Positions 1-5,670 of a stretch of 5,670 nt of DNA are shown piece by piece. The notes beneath the pieces are model-generated. The model saw only the letters and a list, made by a program, of their open reading frames with translations, searched no databases and was not told the origin of the DNA. Source of the DNA: Zoogloeaceae bacterium (GTDB taxonomy: Bacteria > Pseudomonadota > Gammaproteobacteria > Burkholderiales > Rhodocyclaceae). The position numbers and the translations under genes are program-made. The DNA lies in contig JAITEO010000106.1 of the NCBI GenBank assembly GCA_031281985.1, positions 1-5,670 on the forward strand, given 5' to 3'. Numbering within the stretch: position 1 is the stretch's first letter; the number at the start of each line of letters is the position of its first letter.

Positions 1-694
1 GGAATTCGATGCCCTGCCGCCGCCAAGTTTTCAGGATGGCCTCGATTTGCGCCTGTTCCTCGCGCGGCAGGGCGCTATCCATGAGACCGGCGGCCGAGCG
101 GTACAGGAGCCGCCCACCCGCCCACAGGATATGCAGGGCAACTAGGAGGGCAAGGAGCGGGTCCAGCCACAGCCAGCCGGAAATCGCCGCCGCCGCGACG
201 CTGACGATGATGCCCGCGGAAGTCCACACATCGGTCATCAGATGCGTCGCGTCCGCCTCCAAGGCAATGGCGTGATGTTTCTTCCCTGCGCGTAAGAGCA
301 GGCGCGCGACAAAGAGGTTGAGCAGCGCGGCCAGGCCGGAAGCCGCCAATCCCGCGGGCACCGCCAGGAGCGCCGCCGGATGCAGGAAGCGCTGTATCGC
401 CGCCCAGCCTATGCCCAGGGCGGCCAGGAGAATCAACAGCCCCTCGAAGCCGCTGGCGAAATACTCGGCCTTGCTGTGACCATAGGCGTGCTCCGCGTCC
501 GCGGGTTTGGCGGCAATGGAAAGCATCCACAGGGTCATGATCGCGCCCGCGAGATTGACCAGGGATTCGAGCGCGTCCGAGAGCAGCCCCACCGAGCCGC
601 TGACATGCCATGCCCAGCTCTTCAGCGCGATGGTGGCGAACGCCGCCGCGATGGAAAGCCAGGCCCAGACCTTCAGTCCGCCGCGCGGGTTCAT
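1..694 (-). CDS. Cation diffusion facilitator (CDF) family metal transporter, 3' end off window
   Basis: Inner-membrane proton-coupled divalent metal exporter of the CDF family (YiiP/FieF-like). The first 231 residues are present; the C-terminal cytoplasmic domain is cut off by the left edge. Six membrane segments are visible, at about 9-30, 34-58, 79-101, 110-134, 142-170 and 174-197. Landmarks are SDALESLVNLAGA (TM2), the DAEHAYGHSKAE loop (66-77), ADATHLMTD in TM5 (H151, D155), WLDP (175-179) and LMDSALP (204-210). By recalled alignment to E. coli YiiP (offset -2), the TM5 site residues and the loop site D66/H69/H73 are conserved, but the two TM2 Asp residues are E43 and N47, so the metal may differ from Zn/Fe. 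The ATG at 692-694 overlaps the recC stop as ATGA and has AGGAGG six bases upstream, so the start is firm and translation is probably coupled to recC. Family assignment is strong; substrate is not determined. Confidence 0.93.
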   Translation of the reverse strand, partial: MNPRGGLKVWAWLSIAAAFATIALKSWAWHVSGSVGLLSDALESLVNLAGAIMTLWMLSIAAKPADAEHAYGHSKAEYFASGFEGLLILLAALGIGWAAIQRFLHPAALLAVPAGLAASGLAALLNLFVARLLLRAGKKHHAIALEADATHLMTDVWTSAGIIVSVAAAAISGWLWLDPLLALLVALHILWAGGRLLYRSAAGLMDSALPREEQAQIEAILKTWRRQGIEF

Positions 695-3600
695 GGCGCG
701 CCTCCTGGTGTTTCCAGGTGCGCCAACAGGGGCGACAACAAAAGTTCCCGCCAATGCGCGAATGCCTCGCCCAGCGGATCGTCCGTTTGTCCGCGCAGCG
801 CCAGCGTCCACCACGCGTCCTTTTCGGGATCGGGCGTGTTGTCGCCGTAGTCGCTGCCTTGCCATGCGATTCTTGCCTTGTTTTCTCCTTCCTGTAGCCA
901 CGTCCAGGCGGTCTGGGGGTAGAAAGGCAGTACCGCCGTCTGTCCCTGCCGCCACGCCGCCAGCCAGTCGGCGAGCAAGGCAAGGGGCTGTTCGACCGGG
1001 GAAAAGACGAAGGTCGTATCGAGCGCCACATGGCAGGTCTTTGGTGAAACGGGGCTGCCGTTTTCCAGCGCCCAGGCGTTGAGGCAAAGATGTTCCAGCC
1101 AGGCTTCGAGATAGTCCGCCGATTTGGCGCGGGCGCAGCGATAGCGCAGCAGGCCGCGGGAGGATTCCGGCGCGAAGCCGCGCAGGACGCCGCTCAACGC
1201 GAAATCCTCCACCTTGAGGGCGAAATTCGTGCTCGCCTCTTCGCGTCGTCCATAGGCCTGGCGCAAGGGGAGCAGTCTTTCGACATAGGCGGCAAGGGTG
1301 CGGATTTCGTGAGCAACCAGGATTTCGCCCCACGCGCCGCCGGGATATTCCACGCCGCTCATCGCTCTTTCTTGCAGGGCGGCGGCGTCCTCGCCCGCCA
1401 GCGCCGCGGGCAGGAGGCGCTGCATCAGCGCGTAACGGGGCAGGGGTTCTGCAATCAGCGGCTCGATGTCATCGGCTTCTTCGGCGGCTTCCGGCAAGGC
1501 AAGGCGCAGCGCGTCTTGCAGGAGCGCCCGTGCCGGATGCCGGAAAAACGCCCGCATCTGCGCCAGCGACACCCGCTGCGCCGCCGGAGCGGAGAGCGGC
1601 GCGGGAAAAAACGGCGGCTCCTCGGCAGATATTTCCAGTTTCCGGGATTGCCAGGCTTGGGCATATTCCTGATGAAAACTTACCAGCCGCGCATCCCGTC
1701 CCTCGGCAGAATTAAAATAGTTGGGGGAGAAGGGTTGCAGGGGGTGTTGCAGTTGCAGGCGTTCGGGCGGGCAGCCGGTGGCGCGGCAGCAGAATTCCAG
1801 CAGTTGCGCCACCAGAAGCGAGGGCGGCAGGGAACTGTCGTCGCGCTGGCTTTTGCCGGTATAGCTCAGGTACAGGCGGTCGCGGGCGGCGAGGACGAGA
1901 TCGAGGAACAGGTTGCGCGCATCGAGGCGTTGCTGGCGGTCGCCGGGGCGATTTTCCAGCGCCATGAGGTCGAATTCCATCGTCCTTCCCGGTTGTGGGA
2001 AAACGCCATCCTCCAGACCCAGAAGGCAGATCATCCGGTAGGGCAACGGGCGCAGGCTGGAGAGCGCGGCGAAGGTGACGCAGCCGGTGGGCACGCCGCC
2101 CGCCGCCAGGGCGGACAATGCCTTTTCCAGCGCGGCGCAGGCGACGGGGGGATCGATGCGCGCATCTTTTGTTACCGCCATGTCGAGGCACAAGGCGTCG
2201 ATGGCCGCCAGCACGCTACCGCGCGCTTCCTGCGTTTCGGGCGCGAGAGGGCTTTTTTCCTCATCCAGCCAGAAGGCGAGTTCCTCTTGCCAGAGGGCGC
2301 GCCATCCGGCGGCGGTGCGCGGATGGACGAGCAACGCGGCGAGCCGCTCCAGCCGTTCGATCAATTGCCACAACGCGCCCAGCAGACGGGCGCGCGAACC
2401 GGCAAGCGTCCCGGCGGGCAGGATGCCGGAAAATACCGGCGCAAGCTCCGTTTCCGGCGCGGGCAGGGCGTAGCCCAAGAACAGGCGGGCGAGCGCGTCG
2501 CGCCAGCCGTGGCGGGCATTGCCCAATCCCCAGTGCGCGCCCGCCGATTGCAGGGCGGCGGATAATTGCGCCAGATCGTCCGCCGTCAATTCCAGCGCCG
2601 CCATTGCCAGCGGCTCTTGCAGCAGGGCGGACACCTGGCTCATCGGCAAGCGCGCGGGCGGCAGGGTCGATTCCATCAAGGCGAGCAACAGGCGGGCGAC
2701 CGGATTTTCCCGCGTCGCCTTTTGTCCGGTAATGGCGTAGGGAATGCCGCCGGGTCCCGTTTCGCCAAAGATGGCTTCGATCAAGGGCAGGGCGGCTTCC
2801 AGATCGGGCAAGGCCACCAGCACTTCGGAGGGCGTGAGCGTGGCGTCTTCCTCGAAGGCCAGGCGCAGTTGATCGTGGAGGATTTCCATCTGCCGCATGC
2901 GCGAATGCGCCACATGGATTTCCACGCTGCGATCCGTCTTCGCCAGCGGCCACATGCCCGTTTCCGGCAAGGTCAAATCGAGGATGCTGTCCTGAAAGCG
3001 CGCCAGCAGGCTGGGCGTGGCTCCGGCGGGCAGTTCTTCCTGGGCGGAGGAAAAACGGGAGGTTTCTTCTGCCTGTCCGTCCGTATATTCGAGGATCATC
3101 GCCATGCAGGCCTGCGTCTGCCGTCCCCAGTCGGCCAGCAAGGGATGGCGCGTATCCAGGTAATCGGCCTGCCCGCGCAGTTCTTGCCTGGCCTGCTGTT
3201 TGGCGCCGACCAGTTCCATCCAGTATTCGCGGCAGGGGTTGAGGAGGTAGAGGTGGATGTCCGTCCAGGCGGCGAGCCGCAGCAACATGTCGAGATATAC
3301 CGGCGGCAGCGTCAGCGGACAGAACACCTGCACGCCTGCGGCAATCCCCGCCATCTGCGCCGCGTCCTGTCCGGCGTTGCGCAGGTTTTCCAGCGCGGCG
3401 AAGAAAGTCGCCGCCGGATGCGTCTCGCCGACCGTCAGTTCCGCCGTGAAGCGCCGCCACAATGCCGCTTGCCAAGCCTCGTCGGCACGCGCGGCGGCAG
3501 GCGCGGAGGGCGGCAGGGCGCGCTTTTCCTGCCGCCAGGCTTCGAGATAATCCGGACGATAGACGATGTAGGCGGCAAACAGGGCGGCGATTCTTTCCGC

Positions 3601-3975
3601 CAGTTCGTGCCGCATCAAGGCGTCGGCGCGATCGAGATAGCCGGCCAGCGGCGGCGCGGCGGCGAGGAAGGCAGCGTCTTGCAGGATATGGTCGATGCGC
3701 CAGCAGGCGCGCTCCGGCGCGAAGGGAGAATCCGGCGCCACCTGCGGCAGCAGACGGGCGATGCGCCGCCACAGCCAGAGCGCGAGAAAGGAAAAATTCA
3801 CCCCCGCCGCCACGCCATGCCGCCGCGCCAGCGCCAGCGCCACGTCGCGTTGCAATGCCGCGCTGGGCACGATGACTTCCTGCGCGACGAAGGGGTCGGG
3901 CGGCGCGGCGGCAAGTTGCCACAGCACTTCGTCGCGCAGGATTTCGTAACGGTTGGAGGTATGCAGAAACAACAT
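691..3975 (-). CDS. recC: Exodeoxyribonuclease V gamma subunit (RecC)
   Basis: RecC is the scaffold and Chi-recognition subunit of the cytoplasmic RecBCD helicase-nuclease, which resects double-strand breaks and loads RecA. The 1094 residues compare with about 1122 in E. coli. The N-terminus (LHTSNRYEIL, residues 4-13) matches the E. coli HSNRLDVLEAL type start. Residues 633-714 carry the strongest family block: VTFAALSSLRPLPYR, then CLLGLEDGVFP, FDLM, GDRQQRLDARNLFLDL and LYLSYTGKSQRDDSS. Aligned by eye with E. coli RecC, W69 matches W70, while positions of Chi readers Q38, T40, Q44 and L64 become P37, A39, R43 and F63. The ATG at 3973-3975 fits the family start but has no Shine-Dalgarno; a hairpin lies 22 bases upstream. 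The stop overlaps the CDF start. recB and recD are not adjacent here. The frame is intact throughout. Long plus-strand open frames across it are antisense shadows. Confidence 0.95.
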   Translation of the reverse strand: MLFLHTSNRYEILRDEVLWQLAAAPPDPFVAQEVIVPSAALQRDVALALARRHGVAAGVNFSFLALWLWRRIARLLPQVAPDSPFAPERACWRIDHILQDAAFLAAAPPLAGYLDRADALMRHELAERIAALFAAYIVYRPDYLEAWRQEKRALPPSAPAAARADEAWQAALWRRFTAELTVGETHPAATFFAALENLRNAGQDAAQMAGIAAGVQVFCPLTLPPVYLDMLLRLAAWTDIHLYLLNPCREYWMELVGAKQQARQELRGQADYLDTRHPLLADWGRQTQACMAMILEYTDGQAEETSRFSSAQEELPAGATPSLLARFQDSILDLTLPETGMWPLAKTDRSVEIHVAHSRMRQMEILHDQLRLAFEEDATLTPSEVLVALPDLEAALPLIEAIFGETGPGGIPYAITGQKATRENPVARLLLALMESTLPPARLPMSQVSALLQEPLAMAALELTADDLAQLSAALQSAGAHWGLGNARHGWRDALARLFLGYALPAPETELAPVFSGILPAGTLAGSRARLLGALWQLIERLERLAALLVHPRTAAGWRALWQEELAFWLDEEKSPLAPETQEARGSVLAAIDALCLDMAVTKDARIDPPVACAALEKALSALAAGGVPTGCVTFAALSSLRPLPYRMICLLGLEDGVFPQPGRTMEFDLMALENRPGDRQQRLDARNLFLDLVLAARDRLYLSYTGKSQRDDSSLPPSLLVAQLLEFCCRATGCPPERLQLQHPLQPFSPNYFNSAEGRDARLVSFHQEYAQAWQSRKLEISAEEPPFFPAPLSAPAAQRVSLAQMRAFFRHPARALLQDALRLALPEAAEEADDIEPLIAEPLPRYALMQRLLPAALAGEDAAALQERAMSGVEYPGGAWGEILVAHEIRTLAAYVERLLPLRQAYGRREEASTNFALKVEDFALSGVLRGFAPESSRGLLRYRCARAKSADYLEAWLEHLCLNAWALENGSPVSPKTCHVALDTTFVFSPVEQPLALLADWLAAWRQGQTAVLPFYPQTAWTWLQEGENKARIAWQGSDYGDNTPDPEKDAWWTLALRGQTDDPLGEAFAHWRELLLSPLLAHLETPGGAP
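701..706 (-). promoter_or_regulatory. Shine-Dalgarno of the CDF gene, inside the recC end
   Basis: On the minus strand AGGAGG sits six bases before the ATG of the CDF transporter, within the last codons of recC. It fixes the start codon and, with the ATGA overlap, indicates translation reinitiation or coupling from recC. It is the only strong ribosome binding site I see among the genes whose starts lie in the window. Confidence 0.85.
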
Positions 3976-3997
3976 GACGTGATCGCGGATTCAGGAA

Positions 3998-4029
3998 GCG
4001 GCAAAAAGCAGGAATCCGCTTTTTGCCGC
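3998..4029 (-). terminator. 12-bp perfect hairpin between dgkA and recC (terminator-like or regulatory)
   Basis: GCGGCAAAAAGC (3998-4009) and GCTTTTTGCCGC (4018-4029) pair perfectly around an 8-base loop. The hairpin begins two bases past the dgkA stop and ends 22 bases before the recC ATG. It has no U-tract after the stem: the five U residues lie within the stem. It is therefore not a classical intrinsic terminator and could instead be an RNA-stabilising or attenuating structure. Its loop can also pair with bases 3985-3992 (see findings). The structure is certain; the role is inferred. Confidence 0.5.
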
Positions 4030-4031
4030 GT

Positions 4032-4427
4032 TCAGCCCAGAAGCACCAGTCCCCACACCACGCCCGCCGATATCAGGCTGCTCATGACGGCGGCGCTGCC
4101 CAGGTCCTTGGCGCGTCCGGCGAGTTCGTTGAATTCGGGCGAGGTTTTGTCCACGATGGCTTCCACGGCGGAATTCAGGAGTTCGACGATGAGCACCAAC
4201 AACAGGCTGCCGACCAGCAAGGCGCGCTCGATGCCGTTTTTTCCCAGATAAAGCCCCAGCGGCAGGGTAACCGCCACCAGAAAAAGTTCCTGCCGAAAGG
4301 CGGCCTCATGCCGGAAAGCGGCAACGAAACCCTTCAGGGAGTAGCCCAGCGCGCGCACAATCCGCATCAACCCCGGCTTGCTCTTGAGCAGCGCGGCGGA
4401 TTCGGGGGGAGGAGGAGGAATCGTCAT
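4032..4427 (-). CDS. dgkA: Diacylglycerol kinase (DgkA), 131 residues
   Basis: Small inner-membrane kinase that phosphorylates diacylglycerol to phosphatidic acid with ATP, recycling lipid left from membrane-derived oligosaccharide or LPS modification. The family is a homotrimer with three membrane helices per chain and is about 121 residues long in E. coli. Seen here: LGYSLKGFVAAF (27-38), the amphipathic EAAFRQE (41-47), helices at about 48-62, 68-92 and 110-130, and the signature VELLNSAVEAIVD (81-93) followed by ELAGRAKDLGSAAV (101-114). The active-site residues E41, E47, E82, N85, E89, D93, K107 and D108 match E. coli E28, E34, E69, N72, E76, D80, K94 and D95 with a constant offset of 13. 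I chose the ATG at 4425-4427, which gives a proline-rich N-terminus (MTIPPPPPESA). An in-frame ATG at 4452-4454 would add nine residues; neither has a Shine-Dalgarno. The frame stays open to 4571, but that extension is unlike the family. Confidence 0.95.
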   Translation of the reverse strand: MTIPPPPPESAALLKSKPGLMRIVRALGYSLKGFVAAFRHEAAFRQELFLVAVTLPLGLYLGKNGIERALLVGSLLLVLIVELLNSAVEAIVDKTSPEFNELAGRAKDLGSAAVMSSLISAGVVWGLVLLG

Positions 4428-4478
4428 AGGGTTGCAAGGATACCATTCCCACATGGCAGCGCGACACAATATCTGCAC

Positions 4479-4500
4479 GGGTGCGATGAAAAGTGGAGGA
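4479..4500 (+). repeat. Outer inverted repeat, left copy (22 bp)
   Basis: This 22-base segment (begins GGGTGCGATGAAAAGT, ends GAGGA) matches the reverse complement of 4947-4968 at 20 of 22 positions; the two differences are G/T and G/A substitutions with no gap. It lies 51 bases upstream of the chosen dgkA start. With its partner it encloses the palindromic core, like terminal inverted repeats of a small non-autonomous element. I see no clear target-site duplication next to it. Confidence 0.75.
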
Positions 4501-4622
4501 TGCCAAAATGATATTTGCCCCCGTTTATCTGGGTGCACTCCAAAGTTTTCCGCCAACCGTATCGAAATCACCCACGAAACCTCGCGCTTTTTTCGAGCGT
4601 GCTTACATTTGAAAATTCAGGA
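4501..4622. other. Non-coding spacer between outer repeat and palindrome
   Basis: This 122-base stretch is AT-richer than the genes. It has no convincing ORF on either strand, no RNA gene and no clear sigma-70 promoter. An isolated minus-strand TATCAT hexamer has no partner at the right spacing. The dgkA promoter may lie here or just downstream, but I cannot place it. The corresponding stretch on the other side of the palindrome (4912-4946) is only 35 bases and is not similar. Confidence 0.5.
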
Positions 4623-4911
4623 GCGTCCCGAAGGGACGCAATTTCGATAACCCCCGGCGTCAGCCGGGGGCGTGGCGGCTCATCCTACCCTGGATAGCCC
4701 CAACGGGGCGTTACCCGCAGCGGGGCAGCATGGGAAAAAACATTCGTTGCGCCCGTGTACGAAAAACGATTGCGATAGCGGCGCTGCCGGAAACGACGCA
4801 TGTGCCGATGCCGCTGCACGATGTAACGCCCCGTTGGGGCTATATGATCTTGAGGCCATGTTCCCCCCGGCTGACGCCGGGGGTTATCGGAATCGCGTCC
4901 CTTCGGGACGC
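4623..4911. repeat. Nested palindromic element (REP/BIME- or MITE-like), 289 bp
   Basis: Two arms, 4623-4714 and 4823-4911, are inverted copies flanking a 108-base core. Each arm has three hairpins in mirror order. H1 is GCGTCCC with loop GAA/TTC (4623-4639 and 4895-4911). H2 is CCCCCGGC with a 4-base loop and GCCGGGGG (4651-4670 and 4864-4883). H3 is GCCCC with a 3-base loop and GGGGC (4697-4709 and 4828-4840). H1 copies are perfect inverted matches over 17 bp, the H2 block over 26 bp (4645-4670 and 4864-4889), and the H3 block over 21 bp (4694-4714 and 4823-4843). The H1-H2 linkers differ at two bases. The H2-H3 linkers (4671-4693 and 4844-4863) are diverged. The core also holds GCAGCGG (4717-4723) facing CCGCTGC (4811-4817). 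Nothing in it looks coding. Such GC-rich hairpin pairs resemble REP elements mobilised by RAYT (Y1) transposases, but no transposase is in the window. Confidence 0.85.
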
Positions 4912-4946
4912 CTCCCGTGCACGGCGGCGCTTCGTCTGGACGATTT

Positions 4947-4968
4947 TCCTCTACTTTTAATCGCACCC
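4947..4968 (-). repeat. Outer inverted repeat, right copy (22 bp)
   Basis: Plus-strand bases beginning TCCTCTACTTTTAATCG and ending CACCC are the inverted partner of 4479-4500 (20 of 22 identical, no gaps). The pair spans 490 bp in total. Similarity stops abruptly at the outer ends (GGGTGC side), as expected for element termini, and fades on the inner side. Confidence 0.75.
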
Positions 4969-4972
4969 ACGT

Positions 4973-4996
4973 CAAAAAGTAAAAAACTACTTTTTG
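4973..4996. repeat. AT-rich 9-bp hairpin
   Basis: CAAAAAGTA (4973-4981) and TACTTTTTG (4988-4996) form a perfect 9-bp stem around a 6-base A-rich loop. It lies between the outer right repeat and the intrinsic terminator. The stem is too AT-rich to be a good terminator by itself. The CTACTTTT word in it recurs nearby (4951-4958 and, inverted, 5076-5083). Confidence 0.5.
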
Positions 4997-5010
4997 CCGG
5001 GTTAGTCAGC

Positions 5011-5041
5011 AAAAAAGGGCAAGCGGAGCTTGCCCTTTTTT
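5011..5041 (-). terminator. Bidirectional rho-independent terminator
   Basis: AAAAAAGGGCAAGC (5011-5024), loop GGA, then GCTTGCCCTTTTTT (5028-5041). The GC-rich 8-bp core stem is flanked by A and T runs, so read on the minus strand it ends in six U. It lies 64 bases past the stop of the TauE/SafE-like gene and separates that gene from the repeat element and dgkA. Because of its symmetry it would also stop plus-strand transcription. Confidence 0.9.
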
Positions 5042-5105
5042 GGTGGAAAGGCAACGAAAACCCGAGACCGTGCAAAAAAGTAGGTGGGTGCTTTTGGCCG
5101 TGCGC
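5042..5105. other. 3' untranslated stretch of the TauE/SafE-like gene
   Basis: Sixty-four bases between the stop codon and the terminator, with no gene. It contains CAAAAAAGTAG followed by GTGGGTGC (5073-5091). These are inverted near-copies of words at 4987-4996 and 4963-4970 on the far side of the terminator. Confidence 0.5.
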
Positions 5106-5670
5106 TCAGATTGCGCCTTGCAGGGTCATTGCGCTTTTTCCCGCCTGGTAGATGCCGTATGCGCCGTAGGCGAAAATCGAGGCGCCGGTTATGCCGCGCA
5201 GCCAGCGGGACTGTGCGATGGCGCGAAAGCGGAGGAGGATGAATCCTGCCAGCAGCAGGTTGGGCAGGGTGCCCAGACCGAAGGCCAGCATCGCCAGCGC
5301 GCCGCAGGCGGGCGAGGCGCTGCTCAGGGCGGAGGCGAGCGCGCCATAGACCAGGCCGCAGGGCAGCCAGCCCCAGAGGAAGCCGAGCGGCAGCGCCTGT
5401 CCGATGCGGCGCACCGGCAAGAAGCGGCGGCTCAGGGGCTGGATGCGCCGCCACAGGCGTTGTCCCTGTTTTTCCGCGAAGGCGAGGATGCGCGGCAATC
5501 CCATGAGATAGAGTCCCGCCGCCAGCAGCGCCAGGTTGGCAAAGAGCATCAGGGCAAGGCGCGTGGGCGCTTGCGCCGCCGCCGCCATGCCGCCCGCGCC
5601 CAGCGCCGCGCCCAACGCGCCCGCCACCAGCCCGGCAAAGGCATAGGCGAGGAGGCGTCCCAGGTTGTAG
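5106..5670 (-). CDS. TauE/SafE-like (DsbD_2-type) integral membrane protein, 5' end off window
   Basis: The C-terminal 187 residues of a polytopic inner-membrane protein; the frame stays open through the right edge, so the start is outside and an internal GTG at 5625-5627 is not the true start. The visible part opens with YNLGRLLAYAFAGLVAG (1-17), matching the YNxGR..(S/A)Y..aG signature of the family annotated as sulfite exporter TauE/SafE or DsbD/CcdA transmembrane-like. Later landmarks are LGFLWGWLPCGLVYGAL (95-111) and FGLGTLPNLLLAG (130-142). Membrane segments lie at about 6-26, 36-59, 92-115, 122-146 and 158-178, with a basic loop at 67-88. One Pro-Cys (C104) is seen in a position reminiscent of the DsbD/CcdA fold; C122 is additional. 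Homologues often sit beside cbb3 oxidase assembly genes (ccoGHIS), which cannot be tested here. The transported substrate is unknown. A strong terminator follows. Confidence 0.85.
   Translation of the reverse strand, partial: YNLGRLLAYAFAGLVAGALGAALGAGGMAAAAQAPTRLALMLFANLALLAAGLYLMGLPRILAFAEKQGQRLWRRIQPLSRRFLPVRRIGQALPLGFLWGWLPCGLVYGALASALSSASPACGALAMLAFGLGTLPNLLLAGFILLRFRAIAQSRWLRGITGASIFAYGAYGIYQAGKSAMTLQGAI

Noticed and set aside
75..1031. 318-residue minus-strand open frame across the recC-CDF junction.
   Set aside because: Arg/Gly/Pro-rich out-of-frame product; the CDF transporter in another frame has all family motifs, a perfect ribosome binding site and the ATGA junction.
2261..3922. 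553-residue minus-strand open frame within recC.
   Set aside because: It is a shifted frame of recC with an Arg/Ala-rich, low-complexity translation; recC covers the same bases with a clear family match.
1090..4251. Two long abutting plus-strand open frames (1090-2565 and 2566-4251) antisense to recC and dgkA.
   Set aside because: Over recC they lie in exact codon register opposite the gene, where stops would need TTA, CTA or TCA codons that GC-rich genes rarely use. The translations are Gln/Arg/Gly-rich with no family resemblance, and both strands cannot be equally plausible when recC matches so well.
4428..4571. N-terminal extension of DgkA to 179 residues.
   Set aside because: The extra residues match nothing in the family, have no Shine-Dalgarno before them and would run through the outer inverted repeat.
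4697..4840. tRNA or other structured RNA gene in the palindrome core.
   Set aside because: No cloverleaf, T-loop or anticodon arm pattern can be seen; the pairing is explained by the inverted repeats.
4623..4911. CRISPR array, because of repeated palindromic units.
   Set aside because: The units are inverted rather than direct, differ from one another and lack regular spacers; no cas gene is present.
4672..5151. 159-residue plus-strand open frame across the palindrome and terminator.
   Set aside because: It runs through the palindromic element and the terminator and has no recognisable protein features.

Overview
The window is GC-rich chromosomal DNA, probably from a beta- or gammaproteobacterium. 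The main evidence is a recognisable RecC (RecBCD system), a proteobacterial-type DgkA and a short TauE/SafE-like membrane protein. No species can be named from the sequence alone. All four recognisable genes lie on the minus strand, so the layout is described from right to left.

At the right edge is the 3' part of a polytopic membrane protein of the TauE/SafE (DsbD_2-like) type, whose start lies outside the window. It is followed by a textbook bidirectional intrinsic terminator at 5011-5041. Next comes a non-coding stretch of about 680 bases (4428-5105) full of symmetry. Its core is a palindrome at 4623-4911, in which each arm carries the same three small GC-rich hairpins in mirror order. This is enclosed by a second pair of inverted repeats, 22 bp with 20 matches, at 4479-4500 and 4947-4968. 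It looks like a REP/BIME- or MITE-like mobile element between the two genes, and it is the most unusual thing in the window.

Left of the element lie dgkA (diacylglycerol kinase, complete) and a 56-base spacer. The spacer holds a perfect 12-bp hairpin and a second, competing pairing. Then comes recC (exodeoxyribonuclease V gamma subunit, complete, 1094 residues). The recC stop overlaps the start of a cation diffusion facilitator (CDF) transporter gene in an ATGA junction, with a perfect AGGAGG ribosome binding site inside the recC end. The CDF gene runs off the left edge after 231 residues.

The genes do not form one pathway: phospholipid recycling, double-strand-break repair and metal efflux are simply neighbours. 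recC and the CDF gene are very probably translationally coupled. recB and recD, the partners of recC, are not next to it. Two residue-level oddities stand out. The CDF metal site in TM2 is Glu/Asn instead of Asp/Asp, and several positions that read Chi in E. coli RecC are changed.
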